A stretch of 64,000 bases of DNA from Nemopilema nomurai (Eukaryota > Cnidaria > Scyphozoa > Rhizostomeae > Rhizostomatidae). The position numbers and the translations under genes are program-made. Position 1 is the stretch's first letter. Each line of letters begins with the position of its first letter. Shown piece by piece: positions 11,749-23,185 of this stretch. The notes under the pieces were generated by a model that did not search any database, was not told the origin of the DNA, and was given only the letters and a program-made list of their open reading frames with translations. The stretch lies in NCBI GenBank assembly GCA_003864495.1, contig ML133420.1, forward strand, positions 1,917,330 through 1,981,329. Direction: 5' to 3'.

Positions 11749-13096
11749 TTACCAGTCATCTTCAACATCTAACCCTTCTATACCATCAGACAAATCACTT
11801 TTGTCACTTCCAGATGTACTATCTGCATCTGAATTTGGGCAAAAGAGCCACTCTGGTAAGGACAAACTCTGTACTTCTTCATTCCTGTCTCTAGCAGCAT
11901 TTTGTGCCTTGCTTACTTCGATATCTGTTATATCACCAAAGATATCATGCACTATCAGAACTATTTCTCCAGCATGATGCTCTTTGTAAATGGGAGTGTG
12001 GCTAAGAATATAGTCAATGCTTGTTATAAAAGGTAAGTGGCCTCTAAGCTCCTTGGTGACGCTCTTTGATATGCCAACAAAAAATTGCTTATCAAAAAAT
12101 GATGTAACATTGGCATACTTTCTATTTTGTTGCGATACATAATCTAAGAATACTTCCTTAAAAAGGTGCTTCTCTGGCTTGGATACAGTTCGCACTTCTC
12201 CTTGCCTTGAAACTTTTAGCATAACCTCTTCTAAGTTCAAAAAAGGCATTGCACACATACCACTACCTTTACAGTCACAGTGTGCATGACACCAGGAACA
12301 ACAATCATGTTTCACTTCTGGAAGCTTTACATCTTGTGTGACAAAGCTTTTGTAAAGTGCAACACGAAGACAAAATTCTGTTTCTGTTGCATATGCCTTC
12401 ATCTCTGCTATTGCTTTAGCCAACTGTCGTCCTGAATAATATAAAATTGCAGTAGCTGCTGCTCCATCACGTCCTGCTCTTCCAATCCCCTGAATATAGT
12501 CTATGACTTTATATGGAGCTCCATAATGAATTACATATTTCAGGTCACTGATGTCAACACCCATCACAAGTGAGGTTGTTGCAACAACTACCCTGCATGA
12601 ACCATCAACATCAGACAATTGTGCAAGCAACATCAGAGTCATTTTGTGGTACATGCCAATAAGCATGTTATTTGTGGACTTTTCTCTTGATAAAATGTCA
12701 AAAGCTTCTCTACCAAGTTCCTCCTTTAAAAATAAAAAAACTTTAGAAACATTCTCAATGCTTTGGCAATAGATGATAGTCTTTTCAAAATTCCTTTACT
12801 GTTTTCGTAAACCTTCAACTATCCATTCTAGTAAGGATGGGTTGAGTGTGGGGCATTTTACTTTCATAAGATGAATATTTAGCCTGTTTGGACTGGCTCT
12901 TATCATTGTGAAAGATTGCATTGAAAGAGACTTCACTATTTTCTTCTCTAAGTCTTTATCAGCAGTTGCAGTTAATGCCAACATGTTCACATTTGGAAGC
13001 AAGGTTCTCAGCATTCCAAGCTTTGAGTAGGAATCTCGAAAAGCCTTTCTGACTACTTTTAGACCTCTCTTTCTGTGATCTGTGGGCAAATCACAC
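11749..13096 (-). pseudogene. RecQ-like helicase, C-terminal half, one in-frame stop
   Basis: A single minus-strand frame runs from an acceptor at 13097-13098 to a stop at 11749, broken only by TAA at 12796-12798. It contains helicase motif III (MLALTATADK), motif IV (TIIYCQSIENV), motif V (VATTSLVMGVDISDL) and motif VI (YIQGIGRAGRDG), followed by a cysteine cluster CCSWCHAHCDCKGSGMC like the RecQ zinc-binding subdomain and a long acidic tail ending DVEDDW. Motifs I and II (the Walker A and DEAH segments) are missing. They would lie to the right, where the sequence is instead a plus-strand exon of another gene. RecQ enzymes unwind DNA 3' to 5' in repair; this copy cannot be functional. Cnidarians and sponges are known to carry many RecQ-like copies, often near mobile elements. 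Confidence 0.85.
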
Positions 13097-13181
13097 CTGA
13101 AAAGACATATTACTTTATCATTTGAAAGTAATAAATACAAGAAATAAATAGCTCAGTGTGATTTATTGTACTGTTTTACAG

Positions 13182-13716
13182 GCCCTATCGTTGTTTGTCA
13201 CCATATGGTGTATGCCTAAGCAGACAAAGAGTCATTACAAAGTTGCAAGCTGCTGGTACAAGTCATGACGAAGCCATAGTTCAGAGAAAAGAAGCTATCC
13301 AGACTCTCTACACCAAGGAAAAAACAATAGATGAAGAGTTACAAATGCAGTTAGCAAAACTGTCAGGTGTACCAGACATTGATATTAAGTTCTTTGATGA
13401 ATCATCAATTCCACATGTTCATGTTGCATCGGCAAGTAAGCAGCATGCTAGACAAAAAGCTATCTGCAAGAAGTCAAGTGATGCAGGTTCCATGGCAAAC
13501 TCTGGTACTGAACATGATAAAGCAGCAATGGCAGCTATTGATGCAGAGTTTAGCTTATTTCAAAAAATTGAAGCAAATGAGATGTGCAAGCTTGATACTC
13601 TAATAGAGCAGAAAATGCACACCAGAGGTCAATGCAAGAAATGCTTTACCAAGTTATTGGTGACAATCTTGATTTATACATAAAAGTGAAACACATGACA
13701 AGTGAAAATCAAAACA
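13182..13716 (+). pseudogene. Further exon of the DUF6589-like gene, frameshifted
   Basis: After an acceptor ending ctgttttacag the plus strand reads SPYGVCLSRQRVITKL, a coiled-coil-like stretch with IVQRKEAIQTLYTKEK, and, after a one-base shift near 13620, QVIGDNLDLYIKVKHMTSEN before a GTAAAT donor at 13717. The GDN-(L/V)-D motif is characteristic of the DUF6589-like family as I remember it. The join to the upstream exon at 11238 is one base out of phase. Together with the internal shift this indicates decay or sequence error. The C-terminal two thirds of such a protein are not found downstream. Confidence 0.55.
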
Positions 13717-14144
13717 AGTAAATTTCTTTAATTTTTATTCAAAGTTTTTATCTCAAACTGTAAAAACTCTATTTTCAGACTTAATTTATTTCCATTTATT
13801 CTTGTATTCTTTGTAAAGCTCCTTTTCCCTGAAATAAACATGTTTCTTACGTGATTAAATCAGATGTTGACGGTCTGATTAGTTTTAGTTTTTACATGTA
13901 CCAAACAAACTTAAACTCAATGGAAACTACATAAAGAATGTACCTATTTCACGGCTAGGTTATTTGGAGTATAGAACAGGATGGTTCTAAGTTAATAATC
14001 TAATTTTTAGGCTTAGTTGAATTATCAGGCAAGTTTTGATGTTAAAAGTGTTGTATCAAAGTTGTTTGAATTATTTTATGCCTGACTGTTTTGTTTATCA
14101 AGGCCAATATTTCTTGATCTTGATATTTTTTCTGATTAGTTCAG

Positions 14145-15585
14145 CAGTTCATGTATGGCTATATTGAAAGACATTGAAAAGCTATCCTCAGATGCCCAAA
14201 CAAGCTGCCTCGAGGGCTTCCATTCCTTGCTGAATCACTGGCATCCCAAGATGACCCATTTTTCTTGGCTTGGAACAAATTGCAGGTATATGTTTTGTTT
14301 TCAACTTGTACTGTAAAAGCTTGCTACAGCATCTTGAGCTGTTGATTTGTGGAAGCAGCTCTTACAATTCGAAATAGATAAAACAAACATAGCTGACTGT
14401 GGCTAAATTACATTTAGTTCATCTGGATACAACTTGGTGCTGTATCTACTGTATATGGTATATTACACCCCTGTTTCATTTCTGTTACCTGCTGAAAACT
14501 TTTAAACATGAGGATCAAAAGGTACAGGTATGGCAGAAGCATCAACAGAATCAAGATTTTCTATGTAAGCAAAGAGAAATCACTTTTATTTGTCACTATA
14601 AATAAAATATCTGTTTTCTTTGATACTTTTAGACATGCATTGGCTGCCATGCATTTCAATGAAAATATTCAGAGGGAAAGAAAAAGGACTACTGATGGTG
14701 AACTATCCTACAATGTGCTTTACCCAAAGTTCAAGCTTGGAGAAGAAGTAGTGCGTGTTGTTGCTGTTCCTCCAACTTATAGTAAGGCACTTTTGTATTT
14801 ATTGTTTTAAGTGATTGCTTCCCAGTAGACTTCACAGGCTCTACGAATTAAAATTTAAAGGTTGGTTTAAGTTTGAGGATAATTTTTTGCTCTTAACAGG
14901 TTATGTTAACGATATCAAAGACATTATGCTGTCAAAATCAATACAAGACCTGAAAGAAGCATTTGATAATTTTACCAGAGATATCCCAGAATCACTGACA
15001 AGTCAGTTCACGGAACGACGTACAAAAGCTGATGCAATCAGGTACCAGAATGAAAGAAAGTCTATACAGACTCCATATTATCCAACAAGTAGGTTTTGAT
15101 CATCATCACAATTCCCGATTTGAATTAATGTTCTTTTACCAGGGTTAAAGGGCTATGAAGTCTTGCAGGGGGGGAAATTCATGATTTAAGCAGTATACTG
15201 AACAGGGTGGACTAAGCAAGTTCTGATTACCTCACCTACAGTCTCCAATTCAATTTTTTGCTTTTGAAGTATGCTAATATTTGCTGTTGAGGTATGCCTT
15301 GTTACAGTCTGCATGGGCCATTTGTGTAAAGTTTCAACTCTGTGAATTTATCTTGTTCACTAGGACAATTACTTGTAATGAAATGTTCAAGCAACCCAAA
15401 ATTTCTACTTCTACCTAATTATGTTTATAGTTGAACAACAAGAAGAGCTGCAGTCATCAGCTTCTCCTGCCATCATTCCAAAAAAGACAAGAGCCCCACC
15501 CTCTTGTAAGAAATGCAAGAAGCCAAAGTTGGGTCATCCAAGAGACCACTGTCCAGAGGCAACAGTTGCCCTTCCATCTGACTGA
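14145..15585 (+). CDS. Last four exons of an element-type gene with zinc knuckle
   Basis: Four exons join exactly in phase with GT-AG introns: 14145-14285, 14633-14781, 14900-15088 and 15431-15585. Across the joins the protein reads LGTNCR|HALAAMHFNEN, PTY(S)|YVNDIKDIM and YPT(I)|EQQEELQ. The first exon has SCLEGFHSLLNHWHPK, a motif I associate with the C-terminal part of a DDE-like cnidarian transposon protein family. The last exon ends with CKKCKKPKLGHPRDHC, a CxxC...HxxxxC zinc knuckle, and then a stop. No frame break is visible. The upstream catalytic portion is absent between 13717 and 14144, so the gene is 5'-truncated or chimeric with the preceding exons. The family name is uncertain; the splice structure is directly visible. 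Confidence 0.65.
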
Positions 15586-15924
15586 TTGGATTGATATTTT
15601 GCGTTTTTTTATTCATAATGTTATATATATACTGTTTCCAGCAACTTTTTTTCATTATATAAAAATAACAACATGCAGTGACGAATGGAATGTACCTACC
15701 TTTTGGAGGTCACTGCCTTTCTTGAGCAGAGGCATACCCTATAGCTTCTGCTACTGGATATTTTTCCCTTATATGGTTGTAGATGCATGCTGGAAGGGGT
15801 CTTGTGTTGTCCCAGCCCAGATAACCAAAAATCCACCTTACTACCCAACGATATGCAACTGCCCTCAAATATCTAATGATAAATAATAAAAATGTCAGGA
15901 TTTAATTGCAGGATTAAACATATT

Positions 15925-16246
15925 AAAGTATGCTTTGCTTGTAATGGAAAATCCATCTTGTTGGTAACAGTGCATTGGAAAAAAGATACAAGAGCACACA
16001 TACTGGTTTTTGCTTTGTCCTGCTTTTCTTTTGTATAGTCGGCCATTCTTGTCTTTCAATAAGGGGCCAGTCATCATCAGTACCTTCATTTGTCACTGCA
16101 GTGTAATCTTCGTGTTGGATTATGCATGAAATGTCCTCTCTACCTTCAAAAGTCAATTTGCCATTAGCTTCAGCAACTTCTGTGCAGCAACGAAATTCTA
16201 GGGCACCAACCAAACGATCCGCTTTACACTTTCCACAGGAACACCT
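15925..16246 (-). pseudogene. P2X7-like intracellular (ballast) domain fragment
   Basis: After an acceptor at about 16247 the minus strand reads CSCGKCKADRLVGALEFRCC and then ISCIIQHEDYTAVTNE. One base out of frame it continues MTGPLLKDKNGRLYKRKAGQ and SKNQYVC. The pattern CxCGxC, CC, HEDY and GPLL...NGR matches the cysteine-rich C-terminal domain of P2X7 receptors, a domain also found free or fused in many transposon proteins of aquatic animals. There are no membrane segments here. The frame shift at about 16085-16105 makes this a pseudogene or a piece of an unrecognised element. Confidence 0.65.
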
Positions 16247-16249
16247 GCG

Positions 16250-17198
16250 TTAAATACAACGATAAAATATTTGATGTGTCTGAGTAATACAGTAATTCCA
16301 GTTCTAACCTCATGACACACCTTCCCAGTCCGGAAAGGGCCTAAACTTACTAGGACAGTTTTTAATTTGAAAAACAAGAAGGGAACTTCCCTTGAAACGA
16401 AATAATTAGGTATAAAATATCAAAATGCAATATCACATACCAGTCTTCCACAATTATTCGTTGTTCCTGCCTGGCAGCCAAAACGGCGTGAGGAATCCCG
16501 TCTTTATCTTCTTCGAAATGAAATGTTGGTTGCCCAGCAATGTATACTCCTTGAACAACACACTTCCATTTTGTGATAATTTAATTGTTATTGAAAGAAT
16601 TGTAACTTAGCAACCATTATTTAAACTCAAGATTGCTGTTTGTGAAATAAAAAAATATAAGAAAATTTCTATTTAAATGGCTATTAAAAATATACTGAAT
16701 ATTTTTTTGAATTAAAGAGTTTCAAATTTGAATTAAGCAAACAAAACTACTCTCTAAAACCTCCTAACTTACTAAAATAACTTTATTTTAAGTTTTTAAT
16801 TTGGTTTCTTGATTGTCAGGTTTTTGCACTTTTTCATTACTTTGTACCGACTTTCTCCAGTAGTGTGGCTTTCTTGCAAAAACTGTTTTCATAAACAGAG
16901 ATTGGCAATGTATGCACTTTTAACTCTTTAAATAGATGTCAAAGTTTAAAAAATTAAATTTTTTTGCCTGTATTCATAATGGTAGCTACAATAATGGCAG
17001 AAAACGGAAGAAATCCACATCAAATTTTTCAGAAATGTAAAATTGATGATAAATAAATGGTTCTTTATAATGTCAGTATGTGAATTGACAAAAGCTGATT
17101 CACCATCAATCTTTAACCTCCAATTATAAAAGAAAATGTGTGTTTTAGGACTGTTCAACTATTTGTCCAGAAAAATAGGCTGCTCAACCTCCATCATT
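16250..17198. other. Gene-free spacer
   Basis: AT-rich sequence with only short spurious frames. I see no RNA gene, repeat or element end that I can support. Confidence 0.5.
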
Positions 17199-19515
17199 TC
17201 ACACTTGCTTTGCTATAGAAACAACGAAAGCATTCTTGGCAAATAAAAGCATCACACTTTTCACAAAAATTACATGTTTTTTGTCCTTTCTTTTCCTGCT
17301 TCTTGCATCAATCATGTATGCACACCCAATACACTTTCGCCTAGAAGGGTAGCGGCTTACTGGGTAATGTCTTCCCGTAATCTGACATGATCTCAACGCG
17401 AATGTTTTTCCTAGGCTTTAGCATTTGATGTTGAGGTATTGGACTCTTAACTCTCCGTTCTACCTCTTTCGCCTAGTAATGCCTGCAAGAGCATGAACAA
17501 GTATAATCCTGAATTTCTTATGGGCTTCCTCTTTCTGCAAATTCTGGATTTACATGGATATAAAAGACACATTGCATTTACAATGCACAGTTCAACAAGG
17601 CGGAGAAGACTTTATTCCACCATTTTCAAAGATTTACTTCCAACCGAATAGTACGATAAAAATTGGTTACATTTATCAACCCCTCCCATGTTTTGATTGT
17701 AATCACAAATCATATCAGGTTTGTATATTTCTCCACTAAAGCGCTCAATTTTTTGTTCAGAGTTTCCATGGAAAGATGACAAAGCATAAACATCCCGCTT
17801 CTCTTTCCAATGAACTGCTAGAATGTTGCCATTTTGCAAATAGACAGTGGAGCCTTTCCCCAACTTATCATTTTTAATTTACTGGGAAATTCACCTCTGT
17901 TTGTTCGTATTGTTCCGCAGCAATAGGTTTTTCTATATAGTAGATCTTTCAAAAGTTTGAGACTGGTATAGAAATTGTCAAAGAAAAGATGAAAGTCTTT
18001 GTCGAGATAACCTCCATCAAATCGAAAACAACCCTTTGTACAAGTCCATGTCCGCTGTGCCATTGGTCTTGCCAGCATACACTTGAAACTGAAGACAATA
18101 GCCTGTCATTGCTTCGCATAGTGCCCATAATTTAATCCCAACTTTTTAGGCTTTTTTGGCATATATTGCAAGAATCCAATTCTTGACTTTGTGCCAATCA
18201 TTTGTTCATCCAAGCTTAGATTCTGGGAAGGACAGTACATTTCCTGAAAAGATTTATTCAGGTTGGGCACAATATTTCCAGTTTGAAAAGCCTATCTCTG
18301 TTTGGATCATTCTGGGGCAGATCTTTAGAGTTATCTACAAGATGAAGATAACGCAAAAGTCGTTTGAAATGATTTCTTGTAAAAATACCTGCAAACCACA
18401 GCATATAAAATAGACTTCCTTTTGACCAGTAGTCATCCATTTCTGGGAGGTTAGCAATTTCCATAGCAATATTCATACCAATGAATGCCATCATCTCTTC
18501 AGCAGTTGTTGCCGTTCATTTCATTGGTGAAGGTTTCAAAGTTGTCAATAGTTCTTGGTAGAGATTTGTTTGCTCAGCTATGTTTTTGAACATTTCATAG
18601 GAAAAGAATAAGAAGAAAAAATCCAAAGGGGATTTTGCACTCAAAGCTTTTCTACTCAGCCCGCTATACTCCAAAAATGGTTCGAATTGGTTCGGGTTGA
18701 CAAACGTCCCAGTTACTTCCTGCCAGGAAGAATCACCATCAGCTTTTTCCTTCAGTTCTTTGTTGTTATCTACTCTTTTTGTTTCCGTTTGTTTTTGCTT
18801 TCTTTTTGCACACTTTATTTTTTTGAACTGCCTTTGTTTTGATGACATTCTTTGTTCTTGCTGACTGTAATACAGCGAAGCTGCTCTCATTTGTTGAACC
18901 ATAAAAGCTACTCTTTGGTATTTCTAAAATTTTTCATTGTTCTCCCTCTGTAGCACTTGGCCATTGTCAGAATCCGGCTCATCATCTGATTCTTCAGCAC
19001 TCACAACCTCTACCTTTTGCATAACCTCGTCCTTCAAGTAAAATCAAATTGAAGTCAAGGAAAATAAAATTTGTTATGTTTTGCAAGGACATTGGATATT
19101 ATAGATTTATAGGGAGGATAGTGGCCCTTTTGGCCTACAACGCTATATCCTTGCGATAGAAGAACCGACAAATTCTAATTTTATAAACTAATAAACATCG
19201 CTGTATTGCTACAAAATCTAGAATAGAATAATCAAGCTTGAAAGGAGTAAGCTTACCTCACTATCTAGCAGTGTTTCTCTGTAATATGGCTCAGGCAAAG
19301 TTGCAGGAAATTGATGCGGTAATATAAAATTTGCTATCTTCTCCAACCAAGGTGTCTAATTCATCATCATAAGAATTTTCATCATCAGTTTCAGATTCAT
19401 CAATATATTCTTGATTATCTTTATCAAAAAAAGTAGCCAAAGCTTCCTTGGTTGAGAGCTGCTTTGCCTTTGTTGTTGTGGTCTGTAGGCCTGATGTCGA
19501 AGGATGGTCAGCCAT
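17199..19515 (-). pseudogene. piggyBac transposase (DDE_Tnp_1_7), frameshifted
   Basis: Reading from 19515 leftward on the minus strand: an acidic N terminus with ESETDDENSYDDELDTL, a basic region, a conserved segment MEIANLPEMDDYWSKGS followed by FKRLLRYLHLVDN (18490-18258), the first catalytic aspartate in SLDEQMIGTKSRIGF (about 18225-18180), the second in LFFDNFYTSLKLL (about 17990) and the third in DYNQNMGGVDKCNQF (about 17700-17650). A C-terminal cysteine cluster typical of piggyBac is split over two frames at 17330-17210 (RKCIGC in one, further cysteines in the other). Several frame shifts and stops separate these pieces. Active relatives excise precisely at TTAA; I could not place the terminal repeats. 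Confidence 0.9.
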
Positions 19516-19687
19516 CTTGGAACTTTGAGAATCGAACTATTCTATTCCTTTGTTTGTAGATAAAATTTGTAAATTGACTGAAAGTCTAACCTTTCAGCAC
19601 AAAAGTTTGAACTTTATCCAACCCAGATTGATTTTCTGAAGCTCGAAGTTGTGCAATTTTTCAAATTTTCATTTTGGTGAATTTTTT

Positions 19688-19877
19688 GTTAGAGTTCATT
19701 CCAAAAGCTCTAATAAAGAATAGAAAACAAGAACGAAAACTTTCTCAACCAAAAAACGGTGATGACGACAACAGAACAATTTTACACAAAGAAAACAAAA
19801 CGTGTTATATGGTAAAACAAAAGAGGTGTTGGTGATGATGGGGGTAACTAAAACATCGCATCATCATAATTCCAACA
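19688..19877 (-). repeat. Probable 3' LTR of the Copia element (190 bp)
   Basis: On the minus strand the sequence just after the pol stop shows a purine tract AAGTGGGAG followed at once by TGTTGGAATTATGATGATG, the usual polypurine-tract to LTR transition of Copia elements. The proposed end is ...GGAATGAACTCTAACA at 19688. The matching 5' LTR is not in the window, so the left boundary is a guess from the terminal CA. Confidence 0.5.
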
Positions 19878-19946
19878 CTCCCACTTGATGATGATGTTTA
19901 AAGCAAAATTTAAACTCCACAGTATTGTGTGTATGTATGAACCAAA

Positions 19947-22167
19947 CTAAACAATGCTGTGAACTCCTAGCAAGTTTCTAAACTTTTGAAAAGTAACTCT
20001 TGGCAGTCCTTTTGTCATTACATCTGCCAGCATGTCCTGGGTTGGACAATACTCAACAACAATTTCATTTGATGTCACTCTTTCACGAACAAAGTAATAA
20101 GAAACATCAATATGTTTTGTTCTGTTATGAAATTTTGGATTTCTTGAAAGTTGTATCACTCCTTGATTATCCTCATAAATAATTGTAGGTAAAGACATTC
20201 TGTTTCCAATATCATTCATCAATCGACGCAGCCATATAGCTTCTTGTGTTGCAATTCCTTAATGATACGTATTCCGCTTCAGTAGTAGATTTGGCTACAG
20301 TAGTTTGCTTCCTGCTGCACCAACTCACAGTACAGCTACCAATTTGAAACACATAATCGGATGTTGAGCAGCGTGAATCGACATCACCTGCCCAATATGC
20401 ATTAGCAAAACCAACAACTTTGTTGTCCTCACTATCAGATAATCTAAGTTCATAATTCAGCGTTCCTTTCAAATAGCGCAGTATACGTTTAACAGCTGTC
20501 CAATGATATTTGCTTGGATTTGACATGTAACGTGATAAGGTTCCAAATGCTGCTGCAATATCAGGTCTTGTAGCAGTTGATGCATACGTCAGACATCCAA
20601 TTGCTTGTTGATATGTTTGTACATCAAACGAATTTTCATCATCTGATAATTTTTCAAGCTTTGCACCTGGTTCCATAGGAGTTGAGACAGATTTGCAATC
20701 ATCCATTCCAAATCGTTGTAAAATACTTTCTAGGTAGCTTTGTTGAATTTTAAATAAAGTCTTTGTTTTCCTGTCACGTTTGATTGACATCCCAAGAACA
20801 TGATGCGCTTCTCCATTGTCCACTATTTCAAACCTGCGACACAGTGATGCCTTCTCTGCATTGAGCATTGCAATATCATTCGATACTGGAATAACATCGT
20901 CAACGTAAACAGCAAGTATTACAAAGCTGATATGTCCATCTGCCTTCTTGATCAACTTGATGTAAATACAACTGTCAGCATTGCTCTTACGGTAACCAGA
21001 CGATTTCAAATGTTGATCAAGGGTGGAGTTCCAACAACGAGCTGACTGTTTAAGTCCATAAATACTCTTCTTTAGTTTGCATACGTAACTTGGTCTGTCT
21101 GGATCTTTGTATCCCTCTGGTTGTGCCATGTAAATCTCAGAGTCTATAGATCCATCGAGAAAAGCAGTTTTCACATCCATCTGATGTAACTCAAGATTAT
21201 GTATATTTGCTAATGCGAGTAGTGATCTGATAGCAGAATATCTTGCAACTGGTGAAAAAACTTCATCATAGTCCATTCCTTTCGTTTGGGAGTAGCCTTG
21301 TGCGACAAGTCCAATGAGCCATCTGCGTTGCGCTTGACTTTTAAAATCCAGCGTGAACCAACAATGTTCTTTCCTTCAGGTGGTGGTACTAATTCCCAAG
21401 TTTCATTCTTCAATAGAGACGAATATTCAGAATGCATAGCTTCCTTCCATTGTTCAGAATGTTGTCCATTCAAAGCTTTGATGCATATCAAAGCTTTTGA
21501 GATTTGGGTTCATCATATTCTGATGTTAACCCTTCGGTGATACAGGAATGCTTAGCATCATTAGTAATTTCTTTAATCAATCTTTTGGGACGTTTTCTTT
21601 TCCTTTTTTCTCCTATGTTCCTGACTTGTTCCATGAATGTCTCTTAATATGTTGCCTTCACAGGATTTTCTCCCACTGACACGATACCCTCTGACAACTC
21701 AGGCAAACTCTTGTGACAAATAGAATGTTCGATTATGCTTTCAATGTCATCTTCATCTTCTGAAGAAGCGATATTTCTAACATCTTCTGAAACAGCATAA
21801 TAGAACTTATCTTCGTAGAATAAAAAATTTCTGCTTCGAACACATCGTCCTTTTCTTGGATCAAATAGTTTATATCTCTTTGTACCTTCAGGATAACCCA
21901 CAAATATTCCTTTGATTGACTTTCGATCCAACTTTCGGCGATGACCATCTGGTACGTGCATGTAACAAACAACCAGAGATGCGTAGATTTGAAATGTCAG
22001 GTTTTCTTCCAAACCAACATTCAAAAGGAGTTTTGTCCATCAACGCTACAGTAGGACTTCGATTATGTAAATAAACTGCTGTGTTTACTGCTTCTCCACA
22101 GAAATTTAATGGTAGCTTTGCATGGTGAATCATTGTTCTTGCTGCCTCGATGACTGTACGATTTAAT
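19947..22167 (-). pseudogene. Copia (Ty1-like) pol: integrase end, RT, RNase H; truncated
   Basis: The minus strand carries the end of the integrase (AVYLHNRSPTVAL, then WFGRKPDISNL), a GIFVGYPEG motif, the RVT_2 reverse transcriptase start WKEAMHSEYSSLLKNETWEL, the polymerase motif YVDD within LAVYVDDVIPVS, and the RNase H end with STTEAEYVSL, YEDNQG and TKHIDV. At least three frame shifts (about 22010, 21290 and 20230) break the polyprotein. Gag, protease and most of integrase are missing because the 50-bp tandem array begins at about 22168, in the middle of the integrase. No continuation appears beyond the array. It is an old, dead copy. Confidence 0.9.
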
Positions 22168-22746
22168 CTTGTAAGAATAATAAAAAAAGTAATGAAATGC
22201 CTCTGGTTGAACAGTGTCCTCTCTGAATAATATGATAAGTAATAAAGTGTCTCTGATAAATTTAATGAATAATAAAGTGCCTCTGGTTGAACAGTGTCCT
22301 CTCTGAACAGTAAAGTAAGTAATAAAGTGACCCTGGTTGAAGTGTCCTCTCTAAATAATATGATAAGTAATAAAGTGTCTCTGTTTGAACACTATCCTCT
22401 CTGAAAAATTTAATAAATAATAAAATGCCTCTGGTTGAACAGTGTCCTCTCTGAACAGTAAAGTAAGTAATAAAATGCCTCTGGTTGAACAGTGTCCTCT
22501 CTGAATAATATGATAAGTAATAAAGTTTATCTGGTTTAACACTATCCTGTCTGAAAAATACAGTAAGTAATAAAGTGCCTCTGGTTGAACAGTGTCCTCT
22601 CTGAAAAATATAGTAAGTAATAAAGTGCGTCTGGTTGAACAGTGTCCTCTCTGAATAATATAAAATGCCTCTAGTTGAACAGTGTCCTCTCTGAATAATA
22701 TGATAAGTAATAAAGTGCCTCTGGTTGAACAGCATCTGAATAATAT
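22168..22746. repeat. 50-bp tandem array, left block (~12 monomers)
   Basis: The unit is aataatatgataagtaata followed by aagtgcctctggttgaacag and tgtcctctctg, about 50 bp, repeated head to tail with small deletions (for example a monomer lacking aacag at about 22340). The block starts inside the Copia integrase and ends at the BEL insertion. It is the same array, in the same orientation, as the block resuming at 28782. Confidence 0.95.
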
Positions 22747-23136
22747 TGTTTCCTCGCAGGACAGGCTTTAGAACAAGACACCCAATCGTATAATGAAAAT
22801 CTTATTCAATCTTAAACAAGTAAATTATGAATATAAGTAATACAAAACGTCTTACAGCGGCGATAAACTGAATAACTGGAATGGAAACTGAATGCGAAAA
22901 TACAATAAAATAAACTTACTTACTTATGGTGATGTCTCTAAAGTGTCTTTGAAAAGCTGGTTTCTGTCTAAATATTATTCCTGGTTAGCATGTGGTAACG
23001 ATCGTGTCCTATTTTACAAAGTGTGAATACTACTAACTAAAACTAATTTGCATAAGAATAAAACAGAGCGGGATAATACAAAGCAACTTGTCAACATAAT
23101 AATAATGTCCTTTAAGAATATATAATCAACGACACA
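22747..23136 (-). repeat. BEL 3' LTR
   Basis: On the minus strand it begins TGTGTCGTTGATTATATATT and ends GCGAGGAAACA. It is preceded by a purine-rich tract ATCGGGGGCGGAGGA at 23137-23151, the expected priming site for plus-strand synthesis. Confidence 0.93.
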
Positions 23137-23185
23137 TCCTCCGCCCCCGATAAGGGTGTGGTCCTTATCAAATATGTAAAGTTAT

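Noticed and set aside
16946..17158. 70-codon minus-strand frame
   Set aside because: Low-complexity AT-rich composition with no domain; probably chance.
18685..18715. Possible tRNA B box (ggttcgaattgg)
   Set aside because: The motif deviates from GGTTCGANTCC, lies in the piggyBac coding remnant, and no cloverleaf could be formed around it.
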